Shown here: one piece after another, positions 12,501 through 27,500 of the stretch
How the letters are laid out: the number at the start of each line of letters is the position of its first letter
How positions within the stretch are numbered: the stretch's first letter is position 1
Source of the DNA: Nematostella vectensis
Taxonomy: Eukaryota > Cnidaria > Anthozoa > Actiniaria > Edwardsiidae
Direction of reading: 5' to 3'
NCBI RefSeq assembly: GCF_932526225.1
Contig: NC_064035.1
Span: 11,147,296 to 11,211,295, forward strand
DNA: 64,000 nt
Notes under the pieces: generated by a model
The model's input: only the letters and a program-made list of their open reading frames with translations
Told to the model about the DNA's origin: nothing
The model's database searches: none
Position numbers and translations under genes: made by a program

Positions 12501-15500
12501 CGAAGTGGGAACACAAGCTTTGGAGTGCTTAAATCATTTTTAAGTAACACTTAGTGGGAATGTATTGCGTGACATTCTCTGTTGTGCGTTAAAGGGAATG
12601 ATTGGAGATAGAGGCGTGCGCGGAGCAGAAGGCAACAAGGGCGAATCGGTAAGTCTTTAACAAGTCACTGACAATATAAAGGCAACAAGGATGAATCGTT
12701 AAGTCATTAACAAGTCACTGACAATATAAAAGCAACAAGGGCGAATCGGTAAGTCTTTAACAAGTCACTGACAAAATAAGGGCAACAAGGGTGAATTGGT
12801 AAGTATTTAACAAGTCACTGACAATATAAAGACAACAAGGGTGAATCGGTAAGCCTTTAACAAGTCACTATCAATATAAAGGCAACAAGGACGAATCGGT
12901 AAGTCTTTATCAAGTCACTGACAATATAAAGGCAACAAGGGTGAATCGGTAAGTCGTTAACAAGTCACTATCAATATAAATATTTCATGTGGAAACCATG
13001 TCTACTCTTTTTCAAAGAGGCGTTCAACATACTTTTTCAACCTTGTGTTGATTTATAGCCTGTCTATGAAGTACTTTTCTTGAATAACCCTATGATGTGT
13101 TTGGCGTTTAAACGCTGAAATCAGGGAAAAAGACCCTCTGTGTATGTCACGGTTGTCAAGAGAACAAACCTAATTTAACTGTGCTTTTACTAGGGTGCAC
13201 CAGGCCTAATCGGAGCCGAGGGACCAGTTGGAGAGGAGGTGAGTGATGATACTGGTTTAGTATGTTGTTATGGTGCGATACACGGGCAGTACAGTAATGC
13301 TTCTTACTAATTGATTAAATACAGCACTAGGTTTAGTATGTTGTTATGGTCCTTTATCAACAAATTTCGTCCCCAGAATGCTCCTTTACCTAATGACTCT
13401 TTCCCTTATGGCCTGATAATGGATATTTTTTGTAACGTCTCGCTTTGTATGTTGCAGGGTGGCCGGGGACGACCTGGCAAGCCTGGTGCCGATGGCCCTG
13501 AAGGTCTCCCGGTAAATATGCTTCTATCAAATAATTATCTACTTCTAAATATTATATTTTATTATTTATATTACTATTATATTGTAATATAACATTTGCT
13601 AACCTCTTATAGACAGGTATTTTGTCACTTGTTTGATGGCAACATTTGACTCAAAATGCAAAAGATCAATAAAGAAAGGTCATGGAATATTCTCTCTATA
13701 TATATATTCTATATTTTTTTGGAATAGTGTTCCAAAAATCTTTCTCAAGCAAAATATATAATTTAAATGACGTGTTTCATGACATATAACGCAAGTATAT
13801 CAGAAGACGTAGCTGCCTGATATTGCCATGGTAACGTTTGATGTGTTGTATGTATCAGGGACCTGCAGGCGATGATGGACGACCAGGCGAGAACGGAGCG
13901 CCGGTAAGACTTAAAGAGTGCCGATCAGCCACCCCTTATTACCGTTATTGTATACATTTTTGAAATACAAGTGCATTTTCAATTGTCTATTTGCAACTGA
14001 ACTTCTGAATAACCATCCATGCAATCGAGCTTTTGTAACTAGCCATCTAGTCTAGCACTAGGACCCTGCGTGTGTTACCAGCGTTAAGGGGCGACGAAAA
14101 TAGTTCTAAATCGAAAGCAAGCATTAGGAACGTGACTTGTTCGAGGTCGTCCCAGACTCAACCCTTATTTGTCCACAGGGATCCCGCGGTAACTCTGGCC
14201 CAGCTGGCTTCCCCGGTGCCAAAGGAAAAGTTGTAAGTACATGCAGTAGAGGATCCAGCATTTTTAATGGTGGTTCGATTTATAGAAACTGTACCAAAGT
14301 CTTGGAATCCCTCAATCTTCTAGTTAAAGGTTATGTTGGATCCACGGAACCACCCCTCGATACGCAAGTGTAATGGTTCAATACTTAGCACGTCTCCAAA
14401 ATTATTTCCTACAAATAACGAATTCCAAAACACATGCAAACACGCATGTTGATGTAAAATGCTGACACTTTTACTAATATCCACTTGTATAAAAAAAAAC
14501 AGGGCGCTCCGGGAAAACAAGGCATGCGCGGTGACAGCGGACCAGCAGGCGCCCAGGTATGTCAGCGGATGTTTGTGAGAGAGGCCCAAAGTGGCACAAC
14601 TAGGTTACACAGCTAGGTTACACAGCTAGGTTACACAGCTAGGTTACACAGCTAGGTGACACAGCTACTATACACAGCTAGGTTACACAGCTAGGTGACA
14701 CAGCTAGGTGACACAGCTAGGTGACACAGCTAGGTGACGCGGCTAGGTGACACAGCTAGGTGACACAGCTAGGTGACACAGCTAGGTGACACAGCTAGGT
14801 GACACAGCTAGGTGACACAGCAAGGTGACACAGCTAGGTGACACAGCTAGGTGACACAGCTAGGTGACACAGCAAGGTGACACAGCAAGATGACACAGCA
14901 AGGTGACACAGCAAGGTGACACAGCAAGGTGACACAGCTAGGTGACACAGCTAGGTGACACAGCAAGGTGACACAGCTAGGTGACACAGCTAGGTGACAC
15001 AGCAAGGTGACACAGCTAGGTGACACAGCTAGGTGACACAGCTAGGTGACACAGCTAGGTGACACAGCTAGGTGACACAGCTAGGTGACACAGCAAGGTG
15101 ACACAGCAAGGTGACACAGCAAGGTGACACAGCTAGGTGACACAGCTAGGTGACACAGCTAGGTTACACAGCTAGGTTACACAGCTAGGTGACACAGCTA
15201 GGTGACACAGCTAGGTGACACAGCTAGGTGACACAGCTAGGTGACACTGCTAGGTGACACTGCTAGGTGACACTGCTAGGTGACACTGCTAGGTGACACT
15301 GCTAGGTGACACTGCTAGGTGACACAGCTAGGTGACACAGCTAGGTGACACAGCTAGGTGACACAGCTAGGTGACACAGCTAGGTGACACAGCTAGGTGA
15401 CACTGCTAGGTGACACTGCTAGGCTACACAGCAAGGTTACACAGCTAGGTTACACAGCAAGGTTACACAGCTAGGTGACACAGCTAGGTGACACAGCAAG

Positions 15501-18500
15501 GTTACACAGCTAGATTACATAGCTAGGTTACACAGCTAGGTTACACAGCTAGGTGACACAGCTAGGTGACACAGCAAGGTGACACAGCTAGGTGACACAG
15601 CTAGGTGACACAGCTAGGTGACACAGCTAGGTGACACAGCAAGGTGACACAGCAAGGTGACACAGCAAGGTGACACAGCTAGGTGACACAGCTAGGTGAC
15701 ACAGCAAGGTGACACAGCAAGGTGACACAGCTAGGTGACACAGCTAGGTGACACAGCTAGGTGACACAGCTAGGTGACACAGCTAGGTGACACAGCTAGG
15801 TTACACAGCTAGGTGACACAGCTAGGTGACACAGCTAGGTGACACTGCTAGGTTACACAGCTAGGTGACACAGCTAGGTGACACAGCTAGGTGACACAGC
15901 TAGGTGACACTGCTAGGTTACACAGCTAGGTTACACTGCTAGGCTACACTGCTAGGCTACACAGCAAGGTTACACAGCTAGATTACACAGCTAGGTTACA
16001 CAGCTAGGTTACACAGCTAGGTTACACAGCTAGGTTACACAGCAAGGTGACACAGCAAGGTTACACAGCAAGGTTACACAGCTAGATTACATAGCTAGGT
16101 TACACAGCTAGGTTACACAGCTAGGTTACACAGCTAGGTGACACAGCTAGGTTACACAGCTAGGTTACACAGCTAGGTTACACTGCTAGGTGACACTGCT
16201 AGGTGACACAGCTAGGTTACATTGCTAGATTACACAGCTAGGTGACACAGCTAGGTTACACAGCTAGGTGACACAGCTAGGTTACACTGCTAGGTGACAC
16301 AGCTAGGTTACACAGCTAGGTTACACATGTAGGTGACTACACTATTTTTTAAATTATTGTTACATATTCTGTCACTATAAGGGTTAATGCGGTGTTATGT
16401 TTAACATTTTATTGTTATTGGCTCACGTTGTTTGTTGTTGTTGTTGTTTATCTTGTCAGGGTGAACGTGGTATTATTGGTGAGTTAGGGAAGCCTGGAGA
16501 GGCCGGCGGACCGGTAAGTCATGTGACATTTCTAATCTATCCTGGTGTTTTATGATTGGATAATTTTGGCGTTTTATGATTGGATAATGTCTTATGAATG
16601 CTTCCCACAACCTTAGGGACAAGCGGGATCCGCCGGGGAACCAGGCCCAGCAGGGGAGATGGGTGCTAAGGTATGTCAGCAACAAGAACAACACCAACAA
16701 CTGAAGCAGCAGCTATTAATGTCATAAACAGCAACAGCGCTGCCACCAACAATAACAAAACTAACATCAAGACAACAACGAAAGCAACGGCAAGCGGCCT
16801 TGACAATTTAAACCAATAGCAACAACAACAACAGCAATAACAACACTAACAACAAGAACGACAACGAAAGCAACGGCAATCGGCATTGGCAATTCAATCA
16901 ATTGCAACAACACCAACAGCAATAACAACACTAACCACAAGAACAACAACGAAAGCAACGGCAATCGGCATTGACAATTCAATCAATTGCAACAACAGCA
17001 ACAGCAATAACAACACAAACAACAAGAACAACAACGAAAGCAACGGCAAGCGGCATTGACAATTCAATCAATAGCAACAACAACAACAACAGAATCGATT
17101 ACACTAAAATCAATAACAACAATAAGAAGGAACAGCAAATCAAACGTCTCCTATAAGGACTACATCCTCAGCGGTTGTTGCATTCTATGATGTTTAGTAA
17201 TTCTAATAATGACGGAATGAGTAATTTGGCGCTATTTGTAAACATCCAGGGGGCCACCGGACCCTCAGGGCCTGCAGGATCTGACGGACCTTCTGGTAAA
17301 CAGGTATGTTCACGCTGCTTGACAGATTTAGCTGCAGGTCTACGAGAACTTTTACTGATGCATGTGTTCAACAGGGCCCGAAAGGCGAGAACGGACCTGA
17401 TGGCCTTAACGGGAAACCTGTAAGAACGACCTTTTATTGTACCTTCTAACACACAAACACTCTATAAGACCTACGACCATGCATGGTGGTTCGGCCAAGG
17501 GTACACTTTTCATTGTAAGAAACCAATCTTTCAAATCCACCTCTTCATAATATCAGGTAATGACCTAAGGGATTGGGAGGGTGGGGGAGCTTTTTGGAAA
17601 GTAATAATCCTAGTCATCTATGTGTTCATTTGATACCTAAAAGTCTATCTTGGTGCGATGCAATCATTAACATTGTCTAAGTATGTGTTACCTCTTGGAC
17701 AGGGGCAAGTCGGCAAAATCGGGACACGAGGCTCAGACGGCGAAATTGTACGTACCGTTGACAACTATTTCTTAATATTATGAATACCAAATATCTAAAG
17801 GTGCATTGTACGTATTTCAGGGATTACAAGGCGCTACTGGCGAGCGTGGGAACCCTGGCAACGAGGGACAAAGGGTAGGACAGCCGAACATTGTTTACAT
17901 TGTTTACGTGAGGTGTGAGGTTAACTTTTAATCGAAAATTTCTTTTTTGCAGGGACCTCCTGGACCCGTGGGCGAAGGAGGACCAAACGGTGCCTCTGGA
18001 CCAGCGGTAAATGACAAACATTGCTAGAATAAGTGAACTTGGAAAGAACACTAGCTATACACACATCGGCACCAGTCGGGCCAATGACTGAACGCTAGCA
18101 CAGTCTATTGCCAGTGCAGCTCAGCAAACATGGAAAGTTGTTTCGACTGCATGACATAGCCAGTTTGCATCAGATAAACGCTATCAGCAATATACTGCAG
18201 GGTGACTTCTACTAACACGAAGAGCTTTAAGCCGCAGTTTCGATCCATGTATGATCTTTTAAAGTTCCCTGAAAATGCTAGGATGTCCGCCAGAAAAAGA
18301 CGCTCATAAAACCCTGAATGATTCGTATTTTTCTTAGGGAAACCCTGGATATCAAGGAGCGAGTGGGAAGACCGGTGCCCCAGGAGAAAGTGTGAGTATT
18401 GCGCCGTTGAAAGAATGTCAATCAACCATTCCTCAGTTATCATTTACATTTGAAATTACAACGGTCTATTTTAGAAAACGTCAAATAAATTATCCACAAT

Positions 18501-21500
18501 TGTAGTATGATACTTAATCAAGGATATTTGTTGGAAAATATCTTAGTTACTGGCTTGAATTAACCGATGGAAATGAACGCTTTGTGTGGTGTGACTCGGT
18601 ATTGTGCGGAAGCGAAAAATGGCGGCGTGATTGGCCTTCTTTAAAGATGATAGTATGACTTATAACTTGAATATCTCATTTTCTCCTTTTGATGGAAAAT
18701 TCCAGGGAGATCAAGGAAAAGCAGGCGGTGTTGGGGGCCCGGGAGAACCTGGCATTGCGGTAAGATTGTATCGAATTAAAAAAAAGGATATTTCGTCATA
18801 GGTTAAACTCATCGTCTTATAAATTGGGGTAAGGTATCGGAGCGCTTAGGTCACCCTACCAAGCGCCCCCGAGGAACCATGGCCGCCAGACCACAGCACC
18901 CCGCCCGTCTGGGAATACCTGTCACACATATCTCAGTGGAATATACTTACCTAACGGAATGGGATAGGTGGGTCGGGACAAGCGAATCCAAACAACTCCT
19001 GCTCTCTCTACAAACGCTGGAAGGACTGTTTGCCCAAGAGGAGAGGGGTGGCCGTAGGTCTCAATCAAGGACCTGGGCCCAGGCCCGCGATAACACAGCC
19101 TTGGTTTAACTTCGTCTAAATTTCATTCAGACACAATACTAAAATTTGTTTTTTTAGGGTACGAATGGCGCAGACGGAGCAATGGGACAGCCTGGCGAAA
19201 AGGGTACCCCGGTACGTAACTCAATATCATGGTGAAATCTGAGGAGGGGACGCATAGGTATCAAATGCGGAAAGTCTTGGACTTAGCCACTCTTCAAAAA
19301 GAAAATACTTCTAGGGAGGGGAGACGAAGTTGCACGCGCTACCTACGAAAAACCCTAGCAGTCGTGCTTGAAAAAATACCCTGCAAAAAATATGTTCTCT
19401 CATGATGTGCTGGTATTTGCTATGTCCAGCTCCACGTGCGTCTGCTCGCTGAACCATTGTTTGTGGATCTTTCTAGGGATTTGGCGGTGAAGTTGGAGTT
19501 GCGGGAGAGCCTGGAAGTAATGGAGACCCGGTAAGTCAAACAAAGCTGAGCTCAAAGCTAAGCGTCGCACACTCGGAAAGTAGAAATGTGAAACGTGACC
19601 CGGTTAATTACACTTCAGTCAAAACTCTTAAGCTAAGTTCACATGATGAACCGCACACTCGAGTAGTAGAAACGTAAAACGTGACCCGGTTGGAAACATT
19701 CAGTCAAACAACTTAAGCTAAGTTCGCACGGCAATGAACACACTCGGGAGTAGTATAGAACGTAACCTGGTTGAGTCACGCGCAGTTGCATACTCTTAGG
19801 CGATCATACGAGGGCCTTGACGGGATATTCGCACACACAGAAATGTATTAAAATGGTTGTTGATTTTAGGTCCTGATAGCCCTGTATTGTTTTTCAGGGT
19901 GAGCGAGGTGACCAGGGAGTTATGGGTCGTCCAGGCTTCCAGGGCTTAGTTGTACGTATCATAACCCAGCCTTTTATTGCCCTTACATTTGTGATAAATG
20001 TTTTTAAAGGCTTAGCGGCCTGTATGTAATGACATTCTAGCCAAGCCTACCATTCCAACTAAAAGACCTTGATAAATGTGATAAATTTGTTTTAGGGTAA
20101 AGTTGGACCTCTGGGGCCGCTTGGACTTGTCGGACCACGTGGAATTAAGGTATGGTTTCTCAGAAGTTCTGTCTTATTTTGAAGTGTCCTGTTATTCGTG
20201 TAAAATGTTTTTGCCTAATCCCTTGATTGGTATCTATAGGGCGTGGCTGGTGAGAGAGGTCTGCCTGGCGGCTTGGGCGAGACCGGACAGCAGGTAATTG
20301 TTAAGGACATTATTGTCGGGAACAGATCCGGGCTCGTATTTAAGTTAAAATCATAGAGTATCTTCATCTTTGCATTTTCATTGCCAATTGTCTCGCTAGC
20401 GTAAGGTTACACTACACCTCTGCCTTTTTATGGTTGTTTCGCGATCGTATTGTTACCGACAAGACCATGACTATAGAGAGTGACCGCGCACCATGACAAC
20501 ATAACAGGGACGTTTACACCGTGACCAAAGCCTGACCATCACATGACCGCACCGTGACCATTGCGTGACCATAGCGTGACCATAGACCTGCCGCACCGTG
20601 ACCATAGCGTGACCATTACCTGGCCGCACCGTGACCATAGCGTGACCATAGACCTGCCGTACCGTGACCATAGCGTGACCATAGACCTGCCGTACCGTGA
20701 CTATAGTGTGACCATAGACCTGCCGCACCGTGACCGTAGTGTGACCAAAGACTGACCGCACCATGACCATAGCGTGACCATCACCTGGCCGCACCGTGAC
20801 CATAGCGTGACCATAGACCTGCCGCACCGTGACTATAGTGTGACCATAGACTGACCGCACCGTGACCATAGCGTGACCATAGTGTGACCATCACCTGGCC
20901 GCACCGTGACCATAGCGTGACCATAGACCTGCCGCACCGTGACTATAGTGTGACCATAGACTGACAGCACCGTGACCATAGCGTGACCATCACCTGACCG
21001 CACCGTGACCATAGCGTGACCACCACCTGGCCGCACCGTGACCATAGCGTGACCACCACCTGGCCGCACCGTGACCATAACGTTATCGCACCGTGACCAT
21101 TGCGTGACCATAGACTGACCGTACGTTTCTGCTCGTTAGGGTATGCTTGGCCCTGCTGGCGCTAAAGGAGGTCTCGGAGAGCCTGGTACCGACGTGAGTA
21201 TTGCTTATATCTATCTCGCCATTGTGTGGACCGCCGCATCTTTATAACATGTTATCCTAATATTTTTTTGCATATATAGGGTGATCAAGGTACCCAGGGT
21301 GCACCGGGCGCGCAAGGACCACCTGGGCCGACTGTAAGTTATTTACTTTCGAGAATTTGTTTTTAACTTTGTATTGTCCTTTCAGTGACATCGAATTCAT
21401 CGACGGTATTTGCTTTAAGCATCGAAAAATCAGAAGCTGTGGCTTTGTTGATAATGTGGCGTACTTGCATGACGTTGTTGTAGCCTGCTTGCATGATGTT

Positions 21501-24500
21501 CAGACTTCATGATCCTATTGCGTGACGCTATTGTGACGTCATTCTAGGGACCTGGCGGCACGGCGGGAGTTCCGGGACCACCGGGGCGTGCTGGACCAAG
21601 GGTGCGTATTGAAAGCCAGATATCTGGAGCCTGCAGAAACATTCATACGCAGGAGGGGGGTGGGGTGGGGGGGAGAACTGCACCCTGTAGCATTTGGGAA
21701 ATCACTTTCATTCATCCAAACCCTAGGTTATCTAATCTAGGACCTAGTTAGCGCCTTAGCAATCACTTTCATTCATCCAAACCCTAGGTTTTCTAATCTA
21801 GGTCCTAGTTAGCGCCTTAGCAATCACTTTCATTCATCCAAACCCTAGGTTATCTAATCTAGGTCCTAGTTAGCGCCTTAGCAATCACTCTCATTCATCC
21901 AAACCCTAGGTTATCTAAACTAGGTCCTAGTTAGCGCCTTAGCAATCACTTTCATTCATCCAAACCCTAGGTTATCTAATATAGGTCCTAGGTAGCGCCT
22001 TAGCAATCACTCTCATTCATCCAAACCCTAGGTTATCTAATCTAGGTCCTAGTTAGCGCCTTAGCAATCACTTTCATTCATCCAAACCCTAGGTTATTTA
22101 ATCTAGGTCCTAGTTAGCGCCTTAGCAATCACTTTCATTCATCCAAACCCTAGGTTATCTAATCTAGGTACTAGTTAGCGCCTTAGCAATCACTTTCATT
22201 CATCCAAACACTAGGTTATCTAATCTAGGTCCTGGTTAGCGCCTTAGCAATCACTTTCATTCATCCAAACCCTAGGTTATTTAATCTAGGTCCTAGTTAG
22301 CGCCTCAGCAATCACTCTCATTCATCCAAACCCTAGGTTATCTAAACTAGGTCCTAGTTAGCGCCTTAGCAATCACTTTCATTCATCCAAACCCTAGGTT
22401 ATCTAATCTAGGTCCTAGTTAGCGCCTTAGCAATCACTTTTATTCATCCAAACCCTAGACTATCTAATCTAGGTCCTAGTTAGCGCCTTAGCAATCACTT
22501 TCATTCATCCAAACCCTAGATTTTCCAATCTAGGTCCTAGTTAGCGCCTCAGAAATCACTTTTATTCATACAAACCCTTGGTTTTCTAATCTAGGTCCTA
22601 TCTAGCGCCTTAGCAATCACTTTCATTCATCCAAACCCTAGGTTATCCAATCAAGGTCCTAGTTAGTGCCTTAGCAATCACTTTCATTCATACAAACCCT
22701 AGGTTATCTAATCTAGGTCCTAGTTAGCGCCTTAGCAATCACTTTTATTCATCCAAACCCTAGACTATCTAATCTAGGTCCTAGTTAGCGCCTTAGCAAT
22801 CACTTTCATTCATCCAAACCCTAGATTTTCCAATCTAGGTCCTAGTTAGCGCCTCAGAAATCACTTTTATTCATACAAACCCTTGGTTTTCTAATCTAGG
22901 TCCTATCTAGCGCCTTAGCAATCACTTTCATTCATCCAAACCCTAGGTTATCCAATCAAGGTCCTAGTTAGCGCCTTAGCAATCACTTTCATTCATACAA
23001 ACCCTAGGTTATCCAATCTAGGACCTAGTTAGCGCCTAAGCTATCACTTTCATTCATACAAACCCTAGGTTATCTAAACTAGGTCCTGGTTAGCGCCTCA
23101 GCTATCACTTTCATTCATCCAAACCCTAGTTTATCCAATCTAGGTCCTAGTTAGCGCCTCAGCAATCACTTTCATTCATACAAACCCTTGGTTTTTAAAT
23201 CTAGGTCCTATCTAGCGCCTTAGCAACTACTTTCATTCATCCAAACCCTAGGTTATCCAATCAAGGTCCTAGTTAGTGCCTTAGCAATCACTTTCATTCA
23301 TACAAACCCTAGGTTATCCAATCTAGGACCTAGTTAGCGCCTAAGCTATCACTTTCATTCATACAAACCCTAGGTTATCTAATCTAGTTCCTAGGTAGCG
23401 CCTTAGCAAACACTTAACAATTAATAAACATTTATTGTAAAATTTGGAATGCCTGTTTAGGGCCCACCTGGCGATGCTGGAATGCAAGGATCTGACGGAG
23501 CAAACGGCCAGCCGGTAAGTAAAGAATAAGTAAAGGATATATCTAACTTCAAAACTTTTAACACAAAATAGTATAAATATTTATATTCCCTCTTGAATGT
23601 TATTATAATCTGAGACACAAATAGTGATCACTTTGTATATTCTTTGAAGAATTAGATAATAGCTCGCTCGGGATAGGGTTTGGTGGCCCAGAGACAAAGA
23701 ATAACAATGAAGTTTAGGACGTTTAACAATATAGTTCACTCGCTTTCGACATCGGGTTCAAGTCTAAATCTGATACACCTAGCATCGTATTACTAGCGAC
23801 CTAACTGTCTGTTTCGCTACATCACGCACACAGCGCTACATTAGCAACAGATTTCTCCGGTCACAGGGTTAGGGCTTGTAAAATGTGAAAAGGATAGTTT
23901 AAATTGTTGTTTTTGCGGTTTCTTAGGGTCTTCCTGGACGGGATGGTGTCCCTGGTACCGTGGGTGAGAGCGGACCTCCGGTAAGCTACCAAAAGAACCA
24001 CATGCCTCTAACGAACAACCCGCTAATACGGACACCGATCGAAAAAAAAAACCTTTTGATTTTAGCTAATAAAAGTACTGTCTGCAATTCGAAATGCTGA
24101 GGCTTTTATGGCTCTTGTGAAGTTCATTAATTTAGTAACAAACCCGAGGCCATAACAATGAATAATTGTGCAATGTTACTGTTCGTTATCACTATTGTCA
24201 CTGTTTTTCTATAATTTCTGTCTTCCATCGCCAGGGACCTGCAGGGCCTATAGGGGCTGTTGGAGACTCTGGCCCAAGAGGAGAGCGGGTGAGTGTGTTT
24301 GTCCTTCTTATATAACGATTACATGATTGCGCGCCGATGCGCTATAAGTACCGTATTTATTTGTATTTCTAGGGCGAGCTAGGCATCCGAGGAAACAAGG
24401 GACCTGTCGGCGTTGAGGGACCGAGGGTAGGTCACGTGGTTAATCTTTGAAAAGTAAAAATGGAGTGCAGACCAAAAACACACATAAAAGTGTTTATGGA

Positions 24501-27500
24501 GTATAGTTTGATCTGTTACGCAGTTACGCCATTGCTTATTTGATGTTAATAACAAGTTGGGATTGAAATCTTTGGGGAAGTTTCTTTTTGTTTAACGTCT
24601 AAACGAAAAACAATTGAGTAAAATAATGGAGGATGATTTTTTCTCAAAGAGGTTAAGTAAGAAAAGAACTCTGTTTTGTTTGTAAGTATTATATAAAAGG
24701 GATCAAGCCGAGGCAGTTCGAAACTTGAGAAAACCTTTTTTAGTTTTCTATTCGTATTGTATTACACGCACAGTACTCATCTGTAGCTGTTTTTGACTTC
24801 AAGGGAGATTCAGGAGATGGTGGAAGCGATGGAAAGGCTGGAAAAGAAGGCAAAGCCGTAAGTTATCTTCGCTACTGACCGTAAATTACGGGGCGAGGCT
24901 GTCAAATCCACTGTCCTTTGTATCCTAGGGTGATCGTGGAGCTATCGGCAAAACCGGAAATGCGGGACTGCCCGGAAGCACGGTGAGTTAACGTATAGAA
25001 AAGGGCGTGGGTGTCAAGGGTGCTGTTACTGGGTGGTACTATAATGTAGAGGGTGACCCCAAAGTTGTGATTGTTGCCATGGTTGTTGTTGCAGGGGGCT
25101 CCTGCTGAATAGCGACTAGAGTGTTGACATTGGTGCTGTTGCAAGGTGTTGTGGTGCTTAGTGACTAGGGTGATGAAGAAGGGTGAACCCAAAGTTGTGG
25201 TTGTTGCAATGGTTGTTGTTGCAGGGTGATCGTGTTGAATACTGACTAGGGTGAAGAAAAAGGGTGACCCCAAAGTTGTGATTGCTAACATGGTTGTTGC
25301 TGCAGGGAGGGTGCTCCTGTTGTATAGTGACTAGGGTGTAGAGGGTGACCCCAAAAATGCTATCATTGACATGGGTGTTGTTGTTACAGGGTGCTCTGGT
25401 GTTTCTTGACTAGGGTGGGAAGAAGGGTGACCCCAAGGTTGTGATCAGGGGATTGTTGACATAGGTTTTGTTGTTATAGGGTGCTCCTGGTGCAGCTGGG
25501 TCAGATGGCTCTGTCGGAAAGCAAGGAAGGAAGGTAAACTCCAAATTCACGGAACTATCCATCTCTATGTACACGGAAGCTGCTTGTGACGACACTTAAT
25601 CAAATGCTTTATAATAACAATAGCGTCGAGTACATAAGAAAAATGATCTATCGATACAACGATATCTTTTATTCCACGATATAAATCTCTTCTCTCGAGC
25701 GTTGATATTACCTCGATCCTTCGATAATATCTAATGTCTATCTAAATAATGACAAGCTTTAGTGACCACATGTGTTGTAGAGTTCAGATCATGCCCTTTT
25801 CTTATTATGTGTATATATATATATATATATATATGCATCTTTCGCCAAGGCAAATTTGCTATCATGCACTAAATCCTTTTTAAGAAAACGGCTCTAAACT
25901 TCCAAATAACTTCTTATCCGTGTACAGCGTGTACTGATATTGTCTCCCCCTTGCGCATCTTCCCAGGGTATTACCGGTGACCGTGGTGCCCAAGGAAAGA
26001 CTGGTAAACAGGGACCAACAGGAACACCTGGCACTGTTGGTTTACGAGGCGTGACTGGCCCAGACGGTTCCAACGTAAGTATCATATCGACGACATGTTT
26101 ATGAAGCATGAAGCATATTTATACTTTATTATAACCGACGTTTTGCCTATTTATCTTTTTAAGGGACAACCCGGCCGGCAAGGAGAGCCGGGTAAACAAG
26201 GACTCCCTGGTGAATCCGTAAGTTCTTAAAGTTATTATTATTGTTGTTGTTGTTGCCGCCAATTTAAAAAATCGCCCCAACGTTTTAGAGCATCACTGGT
26301 TTTGCCCACGCTCACCCCAGGCTCTTTTAGACCACAGCGACAGCCATTGATAATGATGTTTTGTTGTTGTTGTTGTTGTTATTTTTTAATATTTATAAGG
26401 CATTCCCAGTCCTCAGAAGGCCAAAAGTAGAAACACGTAAGGGAGGGTTCCTTAGATAAATCATTGGATTTATCACAATTGGATTAAGTAAACTGATTAT
26501 TTTTGTTTCGTTTCACACTTTGTCATTTTTTTAAATTACCTTAGCACCAGCATGCCTTTTTAATACAAAGTTAGGTTAATTCCAATAACTCATGTTTGAA
26601 GATTGCACTTTTTGTAAAGTTCTCAATAATTCAACCACAGGGTGCCCAAGGCGACAGTGGAGATGAAGGTGATGGTGGTGCGAAGGGTGATAAGGTAGGT
26701 TGGGATACCTGTTCCACTGGTGTGGAAATATGGTGAACCGATACTTCTGAAATAGTATTACTGAGAAAACAGGGTCTTTGAATGCGACAAAAATGCATGT
26801 TCACCCAAAGCCCAATATATCTATCAATATACCTCCAGCCTGAACCAATCCTCGAAAGCTCGCTATCTTGCATTTTGATGCATTTTGATATTCCACAGGG
26901 AGAGCGTGGAACTGGCGGGTCCACTGGTCCACAGGGATCCCAAGGGCCAAAGGTCGGTATTATTGCATATAGTCGAACGAACTCTTTCTTCTCGATATAA
27001 ACATTATTGTATTAGATATCAAATTATAAGACACTTTCCATACTAGTAAGCCGGTTTTCCGCTAGTGATAAAAAACAGGGATGGAGAAAGAAGCCGACAA
27101 TTGACACCTTATGCGCATGCGGGAAGAAGCAACGAGCGTAGATCCGGCCTTTCCGTTCCGTTTATTCCTTTTCCATCCCGATCCATTCCTTCCTTCTCCG
27201 CTCTTCTTCATACTGTTTTCCATGTGTGCGGTTAGCATCTAAGCCATACCTCCATCTAGGAAAAATAAACCTTTATATTTTTTGACTGTTTTGTTTCATT
27301 CCAGGGAGTGTTCGGTGGCGTTGGCCTTGATGGAGCTGAGGGAGAGCAAGGAGCGAGGGTAAACCGTCCGTTTGATCTTCTGATGAAAATCATTTAGAAC
27401 AACAATTATTACATTACAGAACCTCCTCTCTGTTTCTAGGGAAAATCTGGTGACTTTGGCCCTATTGGTCCTCCTGGCCCTCTAGGACCCCCCGTAAGTA

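Noticed and set aside
18879..19109. 76-codon plus-strand ORF in collagen intron 32
   Set aside because: No recognisable domain, no splice link in phase with Gly-X-Y exons.
20471..21111. Minus-strand [14 protein letters not shown] ORFs
   Set aside because: 33-bp minisatellite in collagen intron 37.
2698..23412. Could the repeat arrays be CRISPR arrays?
   Set aside because: Units are contiguous with no unique spacers, lie in introns, and the organism is an animal.
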